Origin: Streptomyces actinomycinicus
GTDB lineage: Bacteria > Actinomycetota > Actinomycetes > Streptomycetales > Streptomycetaceae
Direction: 5' to 3'
DNA length: 64,000 bases
Assembly (NCBI RefSeq): GCF_016741775.1
Contig: NZ_JAERRK010000023.1
Location: 101,249-165,248, forward strand
Below, piece by piece: positions 36,403 to 45,159 of the stretch. The notes beneath the pieces were generated by a model. The model was given only the letters and a program-made list of their open reading frames with translations, searched no databases and was not told the DNA's origin. Made by a program: the position numbers and the translations under genes. Positions within the stretch are counted from its first letter, which is position 1; each line of letters starts with the position of its first letter.

Positions 36403-37298
36403 CAGTGAGCCTTTTCCACTCTCAGTCGGAGCTGGCCAGATGCAGGGCGAGGACGGCACGGACGAGGCTGCTGATCCGGGTGGTCGAACAGCGGAGCTTT
36501 CGCAGCAGCCTCCAGGTCTTGAGGGTGGCGACGGCTCGCTCGGCGAGGGCGCGGATCTTTGCGTGGGATCGGTTGACCGCCTGCTGACCTGCGGACAGCG
36601 TCTCCCACCTGCCCCAGCAAGGAGTTCGAACCGTGCCCCCGGCACCACGGTAGGCCTTATCGGCCCAGCACGGGACGCCTGCTGCGGCAAGGGTGTCGAC
36701 GATGCCGTGTTCGCGGGCTGCGCGGACGTCGTGGACGGCGCCGGCCATGGCCGGTGATGCCCGTAGCAGCCGGCCGAGTGGATCGGCGACGACCTGCACG
36801 TTCACACCGTGCCTCTTGTGTTTGCCGTAGTAGAAGCGTTGGTCGGCAGCTATGCGGTCGATCGGCAGCAGGATTCCGTCCAGCAGGACAAAGGCCTTCG
36901 TTGAGGCGGCCCGCGCCGCCGCTTCGAGGGTGGGCGCGAGGCCGGCCAGGAGGTCGACGGCCTCGGTGATGTAGCGGTAGGCCGTGGTCGCGCCGACCCC
37001 GAACCCGGCTGCGAGCTGGGCATAGGTATGCCCGTTGCGTAGGTGGGTGAGTGTGAGGAGAGCCTGGCGGCTGGCGCTCAGGCGTCGCCAACGGGTGCCG
37101 ATCACGCGGCGGCGTTGCCGCAGTCGTTCTGCAAGGAAGCGCAGGGCAGTGCTGGACACGTCGACGCCCGACGGGTAGACAAGCACACGAAGCCTCTGGC
37201 GGAGATGGTTCTTCTTGGTCAAAACCCATCTACCAGGAGCTTCACCACGTTGTCAGCCCAACTGCTGACGGCCGCGGCGCGTTGGAGAAGACTCACTG
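36403..37298. mobile_element. IS5-family insertion sequence, complete
   Basis: 896 bp with imperfect terminal inverted repeats. The left end reads CAGTGAGCCTTTTCCACT (36403-36420); the right end at 37282-37298 reads, as reverse complement, CAGTGAGTCTTCTCCAA. It holds one intact transposase gene. No target-site duplication is visible. The right end lies 6 bp before the ATG of the next gene. Confidence 0.85.
36422..37222 (-). CDS. IS5-family (DDE-4 type) transposase
   Basis: 266-aa transposase. An N-terminal helix-turn-helix (about 60-90, TYAQLAAGFGVGATTAYRYI) precedes a DDE_Tnp_4/HARBI1-like catalytic core: VLLDGILLPIDR (first Asp), YYGKHKRHGVNVQVV, then CWADKAYRGAG (second Asp) and a C-terminal ERAVATLKTWRLL block with the Glu. 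The frame is uninterrupted, so the element may still be active. The stop codon lies 2 bases inside the left inverted repeat. Confidence 0.92.
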   Translation of the reverse strand: MTKKNHLRQRLRVLVYPSGVDVSSTALRFLAERLRQRRRVIGTRWRRLSASRQALLTLTHLRNGHTYAQLAAGFGVGATTAYRYITEAVDLLAGLAPTLEAAARAASTKAFVLLDGILLPIDRIAADQRFYYGKHKRHGVNVQVVADPLGRLLRASPAMAGAVHDVRAAREHGIVDTLAAAGVPCWADKAYRGAGGTVRTPCWGRWETLSAGQQAVNRSHAKIRALAERAVATLKTWRLLRKLRCSTTRISSLVRAVLALHLASSD

Positions 37299-37304
37299 GC
37301 TGAC

Positions 37305-37616
37305 ATGGGGGTGACCGCGCCGTCCGAGACTGGTTCGCGGTCCGTCAGGGAAGCTGCCCGCCGCATCGTGGATCTGGTGCTCACCGAGGACGACGTCTAC
37401 CTCGACAGCCTCCCGGAGGAGATCGAGGTCTCCATCGGCGTTCCGTTGATCGAGGTGGCGAGGACGCTGGACGAGCCCATCGGCGACAAGGAATTCCGGG
37501 GTGGCGTCCGGCTCCTGCTGGAGGTGGGCGCGGTCGTGGCGCCCCGCATGCCGAGCGAACTACGTGACCTTTTCGAGGAGCTGCGCCTCGCCATGCGTGG
37601 CGTGACCGTGCGCTGA
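37305..37616 (+). CDS. Small hypothetical protein next to the IS
   Basis: 103-aa soluble protein. The sequence is helix-rich (VREAARRIVDLVLTEDDVYLD, EFRGGVRLLLEVG) and acidic, with no known motif. Its ATG lies only 6 bp after the IS right end; the next in-frame start is a GTG at 37311. Neither has a ribosome site, since those bases are now the IS terminal repeat, so either the native leader was replaced or the true 5' end was lost. Unknown function. Confidence 0.6.
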   Translation: MGVTAPSETGSRSVREAARRIVDLVLTEDDVYLDSLPEEIEVSIGVPLIEVARTLDEPIGDKEFRGGVRLLLEVGAVVAPRMPSELRDLFEELRLAMRGVTVR

Positions 37617-37740
37617 CTCAGCCCTGGTCCCGGGGGTGTACGCCGTGCTCCGGTTCCCTATCCGTCGGAGCCCCAGACGGGGGACGAGCGACGGACCGTG
37701 TCTCCGGACGTGGGCCTTGCAGCAGGTCGAGATTCACCAA

Positions 37741-37779
37741 CGACTGCGGCCCCCGACAACATTCCGGGGGCCGCAGTCG
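37741..37779. terminator. Strong bidirectional terminator
   Basis: A perfect 15-bp stem (37741-37755 with 37765-37779; CGACTGCGGCCCCCG and its complement) with a 9-base loop. It lies between the ends of two convergent genes and should stop transcription from both sides. Confidence 0.85.
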
Positions 37780-37847
37780 GCGGGCACTGCCTCACGATGA
37801 GCGTCGTACCGCCTTGTCAGTTCGGGCCTGCGCTCCTCGCGCGCTCA

Positions 37848-38990
37848 TCACCAGTAGGTGCCGCCGAGGGGAACCTCGTTGCCCACGGCGAAGAAGTCGT
37901 GCCACTTCACGCCGGTGCCGACGAACCGTTGCCCGTTGCTCAGGGCCGCGAACACGTCGGCCGCCGAACCGCGGGTGAACGTGACGATGTCCTGCTTGCC
38001 GTCTCCGTTGAAGTCGCCGGTGCCCGGGACCTCGTTGCCGACGGCGAAGAAGTCGTGCCACTTCACGCCGGTGCCGACGAACCGGCGGCCATTGCTCAGT
38101 GCCACAAAGGCATCGGCGGCCGAACCCCGCGTGAACGTGACGATGTCGTCCTTGCCGTCACCGTTGAAGTCGCCCACTGCAGGCGCCTCGTTGCCGACGG
38201 CGAAGAAGTCGTGCCACTTCACACCCGTACCGACGAACCGGCGGCCGTTGCTCAGTGCCACAAAGGCATCGGCGGCCGAACCCCGCGTGAAGGTGACGAT
38301 GTCGTCCTTGCCGTCACCGTTGAAGTCGCCCACCATCGGCACTTCGCTGCCCACGGCGAAAAAGTCGTGCCACTTCACACCCGTACCGACGAACCGGCGG
38401 CCATTGCTCAGTGCCACAAAGGCATCGGCGGCCGAACCCCGCGTGAACGTGACGATGTCGTCCTTGCCGTCACCGTTGAAGTCGCCCACTGCGGGGATCT
38501 CGTTGCCGGCGGCGAAGAAGTCGTGCCACTTCACACCCGTACCGACGAACCGGCGGCCGTTGCTCAGTGCCACGAACACATCGGCCGCCGAACCTCCGGT
38601 GAAGGTGGCGATGTCGTCCTTGCCGTCACCGTTGAAGTCACCGACGAGGGGCTTCTCGTTGCCGGCGGCGAAGAAGTCGTGCCACTTCACGCCGGTGCCG
38701 ACGAACCGGCGGCCGTTGCTCAGTGCCACGAACACATCGGCCGCCGAACCCCGCGTGAAGGTGGCGACGTCGTCCTTGCCGTCGCCGTTGAAGTCACCAC
38801 TGACACTGCTGAAGCCGTAGGGCGCGGTGGGCGCGGCCTGGGCGCCACCGCCGGCGAACGCCATCGCTACGGTGGCGAGAAGGGCTGTGAAGGCGGCGAA
38901 CACGGGCCGCCTTACCAGTCGTTTACGCAACTGTCCCCCCAATTTCAAGATGTCCTTACTGCTTTCACCCAGCGTGAACAGCGGCACCAT
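37848..38990 (-). CDS. Secreted FG-GAP/VCBS-type repeat protein
   Basis: 380 aa (or 360 from the TTG at 38930). A signal peptide (LRKRLVRRPV, then Ala-rich core, GGGAQAA) is followed by six consecutive 52-residue repeats (residues 65-376) and a GTYW end. Each repeat opens with GDFNGDGKDD, a DxNGDGxxD calcium-binding loop, and continues through FVALSNGRRF to GVKWHDFF. Six units suit a partial or short beta propeller; seven is usual for FG-GAP propellers. No catalytic domain is attached. The TTG at 38930 (codon 21) follows GGGGGGACAG and fits the signal peptide better than the upstream ATG. Likely an extracellular Ca-dependent binding protein; ligand unknown. Confidence 0.85.
   Translation of the reverse strand: MVPLFTLGESSKDILKLGGQLRKRLVRRPVFAAFTALLATVAMAFAGGGAQAAPTAPYGFSSVSGDFNGDGKDDVATFTRGSAADVFVALSNGRRFVGTGVKWHDFFAAGNEKPLVGDFNGDGKDDIATFTGGSAADVFVALSNGRRFVGTGVKWHDFFAAGNEIPAVGDFNGDGKDDIVTFTRGSAADAFVALSNGRRFVGTGVKWHDFFAVGSEVPMVGDFNGDGKDDIVTFTRGSAADAFVALSNGRRFVGTGVKWHDFFAVGNEAPAVGDFNGDGKDDIVTFTRGSAADAFVALSNGRRFVGTGVKWHDFFAVGNEVPGTGDFNGDGKQDIVTFTRGSAADVFAALSNGQRFVGTGVKWHDFFAVGNEVPLGGTYW
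37863..38798 (-). repeat. Six 156-bp tandem repeats inside the FG-GAP gene
   Basis: Exact 52-codon periodicity with very high identity between units, including silent positions. This points to recent duplication or gene conversion. Confidence 0.9.
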
Positions 38991-39436
38991 GCTGACAGGC
39001 AGAATCCGACCCTGTCCAGGATGATGAACCTGTTTGCACGGAAAAGATATTCAGACAACCATTCATGTTTCGCAGACATTCCCGATCCGGGTTGCGCCCG
39101 CAGGATCCAGCAGCCCGAAGAGAAAGGATTCTCCGCGCGTCAGGCCACCTCCCGCGCGGGAGAACACATCCTCAGAAACTCCCACGACGTCGCTATCGAG
39201 AATGCGCAGGAGATCCCCGCAGCTACTGGACTTGAACGAGACGCGACTACGCCAATTCGAAAAGGCGGACCGGCAGCCGCCGTACGACAGGCGGCGGAGA
39301 CGCCCTCGTTACGGCCTGGTACTGCAGCCGCAGTTGCTGTGATCCACGGCCACCCGACCGATCGGGCACGCCTATCGACTCACTGGAGGGATTTGCTGCT
39401 ACATAAGTTCGAACCTGACCGGCGCCACGGTCGCTG
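38991..39436. other. Lower-GC gap, no supported gene
   Basis: 446 bases upstream of the FG-GAP gene, with visibly lower G+C than the surroundings (around 38990-39080). No start site or domain was found. A GTTCGAACC at about 39407 resembles a tRNA T-loop, but no tRNA can be folded around it. Confidence 0.35.
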
Positions 39437-39978
39437 GTGCTGCGGTTGCGGCGGACGAGAACCCGCTCGGACGCCATCGATCTACGCCTCGCCGACGTGG
39501 ACTGGTTGACCATCGCCCGCAAGCTCGCCGCCGACCTTCAAGGACATGGCCGACGCCGACTCCCCGACCATGCGGAAGCGGGCCTGGGACTGGTGGACCT
39601 CCGTACTGCAGACCCGACTCGAACCCACTGGTGCGCTCTGCCTGATCCAGACGCGCTGGCACGAAGACGACCTCGCCGGGCGCATCCCCGCCACCGAGCA
39701 CGAAGCCTGGCGCGTCATCGAGCTGCCAGCACCGCCGGCGGAGAGTCCACCGTCGGCGACGAGACCGGCGTCATCGGTGTCGGCCGGGACTTCGACAGGC
39801 AGCTCACGTCGGTTAGTACACCGAGCTGGAGGATCAGATGGTCACCTGGGTCGAAGGGATGGACAGCCCGGACCGTATGGACGCAGCCGTGCACGGACTG
39901 ACCGAACTGGCCGACCCCGACCAACTCGACACCCTGCCAACGGACATCGACGACGACCGCTTCGACGGACGCCGCTGA
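39437..39978 (+). pseudogene. Phage terminase large-subunit remnants
   Basis: Pieces in different frames. A short segment (RSDAIDLRLADVDWLTIARK, 39437-39540) looks like a small phage helix-turn-helix protein. From about 39537, FKDMADADSPTMRKRAWDWW, TRLEPTGALCLIQTRWHEDD and LAGRI are the typical terminase large-subunit block. A third frame near 39742 reads STVGDETGVIGVGRDFDRQL, fitting the nuclease domain. The last frame reads LEDQMVTWVEG, then SPDRMDAAVHGLTEL, the conserved C-terminus, stopping at 39976-39978. Frameshifts and internal deletions make it non-functional: a prophage scar. Confidence 0.8.
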
Positions 39979-40043
39979 TGGTGTCCCGTCGAGTGGTGTA
40001 GCTGGTCAGGGTTCGTGACCTCGCGGGTGACCGCGCCTGGCTG

Positions 40044-40205
40044 TCATCGCCCGCCAAACCAGATGGCTCCACCGAGTGCGCTGACTGCGCTACTGATCAC
40101 GGCCAGCAGTTGGTACGACACTCGCTCGACAACCACGTGCACCCCACCCCAGTGCAGTTCAAGGAAGGGGCGTGGGGGTCGGTGCTCTGCGCGTCGCGAT
40201 GCCAT
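40044..40205 (-). CDS. Small conserved hypothetical protein
   Basis: 53 aa with an ideal ribosome site (GGAGG, 5 bases, ATG at 40205). The core FLELHWGGVHVVVERVSYQL is followed by a hydrophobic VISSAVSALGGAIW, perhaps one membrane segment. Small proteins of this type occur in Streptomyces accessory regions. Function unknown. Confidence 0.6.
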   Translation of the reverse strand: MASRRAEHRPPRPFLELHWGGVHVVVERVSYQLLAVISSAVSALGGAIWFGGR

Positions 40206-40367
40206 GCGGGCCTCCGGCTGATAGGGGGATGCGCCTGGCACCGCGAACGATCCGTGACTTCCAAGCTGTACCCGAGAGGACACCGACGCGGGCGGAGCAG
40301 CTCGGCGGCTCACTCGGGCCCGTACCAGACACCTGCCACAGCGTCATCGGGTCGTAGTCGTCATGAG

Positions 40368-40392
40368 CGCCGCCCTCCGGACGAGGGCGGCG
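40368..40392 (-). terminator. Terminator of the multicopper oxidase gene
   Basis: Perfect 10-bp stem CGCCGCCCTC / GAGGGCGGCG with a 5-base loop, 22 bases beyond the oxidase stop codon. Confidence 0.8.
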
Positions 40393-40413
40393 TTCTGGTG
40401 GACCGGGGTCAGG

Positions 40414-41997
40414 TCATCTGAGGTAGCCGAGGATCGTCATCATGCCGCTCTCCGAGTGGTACTGGTTGTGGCAGTGGAGCATCCACAGGCCCGGGTTGTC
40501 GGCGTCGAACTCGACGACCAGCTTGCGGTGGGGCAGGACCAGCGCGGTGTCCTTGCGCGTGCCGGCGGCGTCGATGCCGGTGAGCGCGAAGGTGTGTCCG
40601 TGCAGATGGAGCGGGTGCCACATGTCGGTGGCGTTGACGAGGGTGAGCCGTACCCGTTCGCCGGCGCGTACGGGGTGGCGCCTGCGTGGGTCGTAGGGCT
40701 GGTGGTCGAAGCCCCAGTCGTATCTCCGCATGCCGCCGGTGAGTGTGAGGCGCATCTCGCGGTCCGGTTCGCGGTCGTCCAGTTCCACGGATTCGTCCGG
40801 TGCGAGGCTACGTGCGGGGACGACCCGTCGGTCCAGTTCGGCCGGGCGGACGCTTCGCCCGGGAAGGGCTCTTCCTCTGTCGCTGCGCACCACGGCGAGG
40901 GCTTGGCCCTTCTTGCCCTCGGCGAGTGCGACGAGGGGGAAGACGCCGTCCTTGACGGTGACCAGGACGTCGTATCGCTCGGCCATGCCGATGAGGAGAG
41001 CGTCGGTCTGCGTGTGCTCCACGGGATAGCCGTCGGTGTGCGTGACGGTCATGGTGTGGCCGCCCAGTGCCACCCGGAAGGCGGTGTCGGAGCCCGCGTT
41101 GATGAGGCGCAGCCGGACGCGGTCACCGGGGCGGCATCGGAGCGACTGGGGGTTGCCCGGCAGGCGGCCGTTGGCGAGGTAGTAGGGGTAGGCCACGTTG
41201 CCGCCCTCGCTGTTGAGCATGCGGCTGTAGGAGTGGCGCAGCACCCGGGATGGGCCGGCCGGGGGGCGTTCGGGGCCCCTGGTCATGACTCCGTCCATCA
41301 TGGAGGTGCCTGCGCCGGGCTGGAGTTGGTCGAGCACCTGGTCGGGGGTGGAGCCGTTCACGCCGTCGAGCCAGTCGTCCAGGAGGACGACCCATTCCTT
41401 GTCGTAGGAGAGGGGTTCCCTGGGGTCCTCCACGATGAGCGGGGCGTACAGGGCGCGGTCGGGCTGGAGCCCGAGGTGGGAGTGGAGGAGATAGGTACCG
41501 GGCTGGGAGACGGTGAAGCGGTACGTGAAGTCGGCGCCCGGGCGGATGGCGTTCTGGGTCAGGCCGGGGACACCGTCCATGTCGCAGCGCAGCCCCACTC
41601 CATGGGCGTGGAGCGTGGTGGCGGCCGGCAGGTGGTTGGCGAGGGTGAGGTTCAGGACGTCACCCGCGGTGACGCGCACCACGGGGCCGGGCAACGTCTC
41701 GTTGTAGGCCCAGCTGCGGACGACTCGCCCGCCAAGGTCCAGCCTGGACTCGGCGGCGGTGAACCTGAACCTGCGCACCGGGCCGAGGCCGCGTTTCCGT
41801 TCGGCGGCGAGGACCTCCGGCCCCGACGGGTCGACATATCGCCCGGCATCCGGCGGGGCGAAGCCGGCCTCGCTGAGCCGGTTCCCCTCGGCTCCTCGGT
41901 GTGGTGGAGGGGCGAAGTCGGGACCGGCGGGCAGGAATCCGACGCCCGCGACGGCGAGCGGGGCACGGAGCAGGGTACGCCGCGAAGGTGTGTGCAT
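40414..41997 (-). CDS. Tat-exported multicopper oxidase
   Basis: 527-aa three-cupredoxin oxidase coupling substrate oxidation to reduction of oxygen to water. A twin-arginine signal opens it (SRRTLLRAP). Copper ligands are present: LHAHGVGL and LHSHLGLQ from domain 1, then HPLHLHGHTF and HCHNQYHSESGMM in the last domain, where the Cys binds type-1 copper and the final Met is the axial ligand. The first motif is HAHG where HWHG is more usual. The ATG at 41997 puts the Tat motif at the N-terminus; a longer frame to 42108 overlaps the allantoicase relic. Copper resistance or phenol oxidation are both possible; no copper genes adjoin. Confidence 0.92.
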   Translation of the reverse strand: MHTPSRRTLLRAPLAVAGVGFLPAGPDFAPPPHRGAEGNRLSEAGFAPPDAGRYVDPSGPEVLAAERKRGLGPVRRFRFTAAESRLDLGGRVVRSWAYNETLPGPVVRVTAGDVLNLTLANHLPAATTLHAHGVGLRCDMDGVPGLTQNAIRPGADFTYRFTVSQPGTYLLHSHLGLQPDRALYAPLIVEDPREPLSYDKEWVVLLDDWLDGVNGSTPDQVLDQLQPGAGTSMMDGVMTRGPERPPAGPSRVLRHSYSRMLNSEGGNVAYPYYLANGRLPGNPQSLRCRPGDRVRLRLINAGSDTAFRVALGGHTMTVTHTDGYPVEHTQTDALLIGMAERYDVLVTVKDGVFPLVALAEGKKGQALAVVRSDRGRALPGRSVRPAELDRRVVPARSLAPDESVELDDREPDREMRLTLTGGMRRYDWGFDHQPYDPRRRHPVRAGERVRLTLVNATDMWHPLHLHGHTFALTGIDAAGTRKDTALVLPHRKLVVEFDADNPGLWMLHCHNQYHSESGMMTILGYLR

Positions 41998-42107
41998 GGC
42001 TGCAATAAGACACGGTCTACAGGGTTCTGAGAGGAAACGTGGTGCCGTACGTCGGTGGTGTCGGACTGCAATGCCCCAGTCGGAGGGCGGTGTCTGCGCC
42101 TGGGGCA

Positions 42108-42327
42108 CTGGTTGACCCGCAGGTGGGTCGAGCGGCCAGCGCCGACGGCGAAGCCGTTGGCCGCATGGCCCAGCACCGGTGTCGGCGGCAGGATCTCGTG
42201 CCAGTCGGCGGGGTCCCGCAGAAGCTCGGCCACGGACGGGGTTCCGGATGCCCGCGCCCAGCCGGCGGTCGGCGAGGTCGGTGAGCCGGGTGAAGGCGAA
42301 GTCCCCGTGCCGGTAGCCGGCTACGGG
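42108..42327 (-). pseudogene. Internally deleted allantoicase relic
   Basis: Reading minus: after an in-frame TGA, GDFAFTRLTDLADRRLGAG matches an allantoicase N-terminus. The frame then jumps at about 42240 to AELLRDPADWHEILPPTPVL followed by STHLRVNQ, which resembles the allantoicase C-terminus. Most of the middle (over 200 residues) is missing, and the end decays after RVNQ. Allantoicase hydrolyses allantoate in purine catabolism. A loss by deletion is the simple reading. Confidence 0.65.
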
Positions 42328-42541
42328 TCACCGGAGTCGTAGGGGGCGTTTCCGTCGCTGCCCCGGTGGGTCACGGAAGAGCGCGCGTAGGGCCGAGGCC
42401 ACCTCTTCGGCTGCGTGCCGTCTCCGGGGAGAGAGGGTGATCCGGGCGCTGGGGCACGCCCCGACGGCCCGGCCGATCTCGATCAGGTCGCCGCCGGTCC
42501 GGGGGGGGGAGCCGCAAGCTTGAGCCAGCGTCGTGCGTCCT

Positions 42542-43750
42542 TCACAGGAAGCGCCGGATCGGTGCGACGGCGGCTTCCTTGACGCGCTGGACGACGGCCC
42601 GACGTCTCCAGCGGGCGAGGTCGATGTCCACGCTGCGCCGCAGGTCCGCGTCGTAGTCTCGATCGAGTTCGGCGGTGAACGTCTCGTCCAGGACGGCGAG
42701 CATGACCTCTTCGTCGTGGTCCATGGACCGGCGGTTGAAATTGGTGGACCCGATCAGGGCCGCTACCGAGTCCACGGTGATGATCTTCGCGTGCATCATG
42801 GTCGGCTGGTACTGGCGAATGTGAACACCTGCCTCCAGGAGGCGGGTGTAGTGGTGTTGGCCGGCGAGCTGGCAGGCGCGCTGATCGGTGTGGGGGCCGG
42901 GAAGCAGGATCTCCACACGCACGCCCCGCCGTGCGGTCCGGCACAGCAGATCGACGAAGTAGGCGTCCGGGGCGAAGTAGGCGGTGGCTAGACGGAAACG
43001 CTCCTCGGCGGAGGTGAGCATGACGCGAATGAGGGTCTGCATGTCCTGCCAGCCGATGCTGGCCGATCCGCGCACGACCTGGACGACCGATGAGCCGACC
43101 TGCGGGTGCTCGGTGAAGCGGTCACGGTCGTCGAAGAGTTCGTCGTGGCACTCGGCCCAGTTCTGTGCGAACGCGGCCGCGATGCCGTCCACGGCGGGGC
43201 CGCGTACCTGGACGTGGGTGTCGCGCCACTCCCCCGGGTTGCGGGCGTCACCGCACCACTCCTCCGCGATCCCGACGCCACCGGTGAACGCGGTCTGCTC
43301 GTCGACGATGAGGGCCTTCCGGTGGCAGCGGTGGTTCTGCTTGAACGGTGACAGCCAGACCGGCTTCCGGAACCAGGCCACTTGCACGCCCGCGTCGTCC
43401 ATGAGGTCGAGCAGTCGCCGTTCGATCTCCTTGGCGCCGAAGCCATCCAGCAGGAGCCGGACACGGACTCCGGCCCGGGCTCGCTCGGCAAGGGCCGAGG
43501 CGAACTCCCGGGCGATCTGCCCCCGCCAGTAGACGAACGTCATCATGTCGATCGTGTGCCGAGCCGAGCGGATGGCCGTGAGCATGACGGGGAAGATCTC
43601 GTCGCCGTTGCGCAGCGGGACGAGTTGGTTGCCTTCGGTGGCGGCGACGCCGATCAAGCGCTCCAGGCGGCGGCGCAGCCGTTGCTCGCGTGCTGCTGCT
43701 CCGGGTGCGGTGTCACGAGCGGGGGCCGCTGGTATGCCGTCGATGATCAC
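42542..43750 (-). CDS. Cardiolipin-synthase-like phospholipase D family protein
   Basis: 402-aa protein with two HKD motifs: HRKALIVD (H143, K145, D150) and HAKIITVD (H320, K322, D327), each followed by the GG or GSxN turn of the family (FTGGVG, LIGSTN). The layout and the SMDHDEEVMLAV segment match bacterial cardiolipin synthases, but the N-terminal membrane helices of classical Cls are absent. It may be a peripheral synthase or a phosphodiesterase. The GTG at 43750 has GGGAG seven bases upstream; the longer frame to 43855 has no such site. Alone on its strand here. Confidence 0.88.
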   Translation of the reverse strand: MIIDGIPAAPARDTAPGAAAREQRLRRRLERLIGVAATEGNQLVPLRNGDEIFPVMLTAIRSARHTIDMMTFVYWRGQIAREFASALAERARAGVRVRLLLDGFGAKEIERRLLDLMDDAGVQVAWFRKPVWLSPFKQNHRCHRKALIVDEQTAFTGGVGIAEEWCGDARNPGEWRDTHVQVRGPAVDGIAAAFAQNWAECHDELFDDRDRFTEHPQVGSSVVQVVRGSASIGWQDMQTLIRVMLTSAEERFRLATAYFAPDAYFVDLLCRTARRGVRVEILLPGPHTDQRACQLAGQHHYTRLLEAGVHIRQYQPTMMHAKIITVDSVAALIGSTNFNRRSMDHDEEVMLAVLDETFTAELDRDYDADLRRSVDIDLARWRRRAVVQRVKEAAVAPIRRFL

Positions 43751-43986
43751 GCCGAGTCTCCCGTCGGACCGTGAGAACGAATCGTTGTGGGCTGCTGGAA
43801 GCAGCCTGAGGAGCAACGTTCCCGGCGAACGCGATGACACTCCCCCGGTCACCACGGGGCTGATGGGTTGCGTGCCGGGGCGACGCGGTGTGCTCTGTAC
43901 TCGGCGTCGGATTCACTCGCGTCGCCCCCCAGCAGGCACTTGACGGCCATGGGTGCCTGGCCGGTCAGGCCGGTCCGGGCGCTTCG

Positions 43987-44160
43987 TCATCTGCGCCTCC
44001 GGATCGTCCCCGTGCCTCCCACTCCCGCGAGGTGCAAGGCCACCAGCGTGAGACCGAGGAGCATGACGTTGGTCGAGGTGAAGATGTCGTTGGTCGAGAC
44101 ATCTGCCGCGTTGATCAGGAAGGCGATGAAAAACAGGGCTGCGGAAACGATGGCGAGCAT
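43987..44160 (-). CDS. Small two-helix membrane protein
   Basis: 57 aa. Two hydrophobic helices (LAIVSAALFFIAFLINA and VMLLGLTLVALHLAGV) are joined by a short polar loop (DVSTNDIFTSTN) and followed by a basic RRRR end. The ATG at 44160 follows GAGGAG. Conserved-looking small actinomycete membrane protein of unknown function. Confidence 0.7.
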   Translation of the reverse strand: MLAIVSAALFFIAFLINAADVSTNDIFTSTNVMLLGLTLVALHLAGVGGTGTIRRRR

Positions 44161-44440
44161 GGTGTCCGGTCTCCTCGTGAGGTGATGCTGTGCTGTGATG
44201 CACAGCGAATTCCCGCTGGCCCGCTTCTCATGTCCCGGTCCTACGAAGCCCGCGGGAGGCCGGCGCCGGCCTGGGGGCGGTTCGGGGGACAGCTTCCTCC
44301 TCACTCGGATGGCCGACCGTTGAACCACATTCTTCGGCTCCCGCTCCAGCTCAGAGCCTTTTCGAACACAGCCGCGGTTCTGACGGTTCGTCGGGCGGGT
44401 AGGGGCGTGGACTCAACGGCATCAAGGAAGGGAAAACGCC

Positions 44441-44890
44441 ATGTCAGTGGAGCCCGAACCTGCCGATGCAGTGGCCGCGGCTGAACACGTCGCCGAATCG
44501 CTGGTCGAGTTGTGCCGACGGGCACGCGAGGACGTCGCGCCGACGGTCTCCGACGAGCAGATCCGCGGTCTCCTCACCCTGGACAGCGAGGCAACGGCCC
44601 CGGGCCGGATGGCTGTTGTCCTCGATATCAGCCCATCGTCGGCGAGGGAACTGCTCGACGGCCTGGGCCGACGCACTCTGGTGCGCCGCCTGCCGTCCGG
44701 GGAGTTCTGCCTCACCGGCGCCGGAAAGTGTGTGCTCGAAGCGGTGCGTCAGCATCGCCGCCGGCTCCTGGAACAGGCGCTGGTGACAGCCGCTCTGCAA
44801 GACCGCCCGGTATTGCGCGACGCAGTGGATCAGCTGTGCGGGGTGGTGAGCCCCCTGGACCGGGTGCCTCGTCCTCGCTCGCCCCTCTGA
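44441..44890 (+). CDS. Winged-helix (MarR-like) putative regulator
   Basis: 149 aa. The centre (about 38-95) has the pattern of a winged helix: IRGLLTLDSEATAPGRMAVV, then SSARELLDGLGRRTLVRR as the recognition helix, and a wing ending in EFCLTGAGK. The last 50 residues are helical, as in MarR-type dimers. The ATG follows GGAAGGG. It may sense a small molecule; target unknown. Assignment rests on the pattern only. Confidence 0.65.
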   Translation: MSVEPEPADAVAAAEHVAESLVELCRRAREDVAPTVSDEQIRGLLTLDSEATAPGRMAVVLDISPSSARELLDGLGRRTLVRRLPSGEFCLTGAGKCVLEAVRQHRRRLLEQALVTAALQDRPVLRDAVDQLCGVVSPLDRVPRPRSPL

Positions 44891-45159
44891 CCGGGAACGG
44901 GCCGTGTGGCCACGCGCTTCGAGCCGAGTGCACGTGTACCGCGCTTGCCGGAGCCCCATCGTCGGCTTGGCGAGGCTGCAGATTCACGCGGCGACGGGTT
45001 CACGGGGGGAGGTCTGATCGTGCCCGAGCCGGCGCGACGCCAGGTGAAGAGCGGCAGTTGACCGCTGTACTCTGCCGGCCGCGCGCCGGGGCTCGGGCTC
45101 CCGGGCGGACCACGGCCGCGGCACCGTGGCCGCTCGCGTGGTCCGCCCCGCCGCCGTGC

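Noticed and set aside
37863..38798. Possible CRISPR-like repeat array
   Set aside because: The repeat is continuous with no unique spacers, the period is exactly 52 codons, and it encodes FG-GAP units.
39400..39440. tRNA-like GTTCGAACC, possible phage attachment site
   Set aside because: No acceptor stem, D-arm or anticodon arm can be folded around it.
42332..42541. Short minus-strand frame with a helical segment downstream of the PLD-like gene
   Set aside because: The segment (DLIEIGRAVGACPSARITL) reads protein-like, but there is no start, and it may be part of the same debris as the allantoicase relic.
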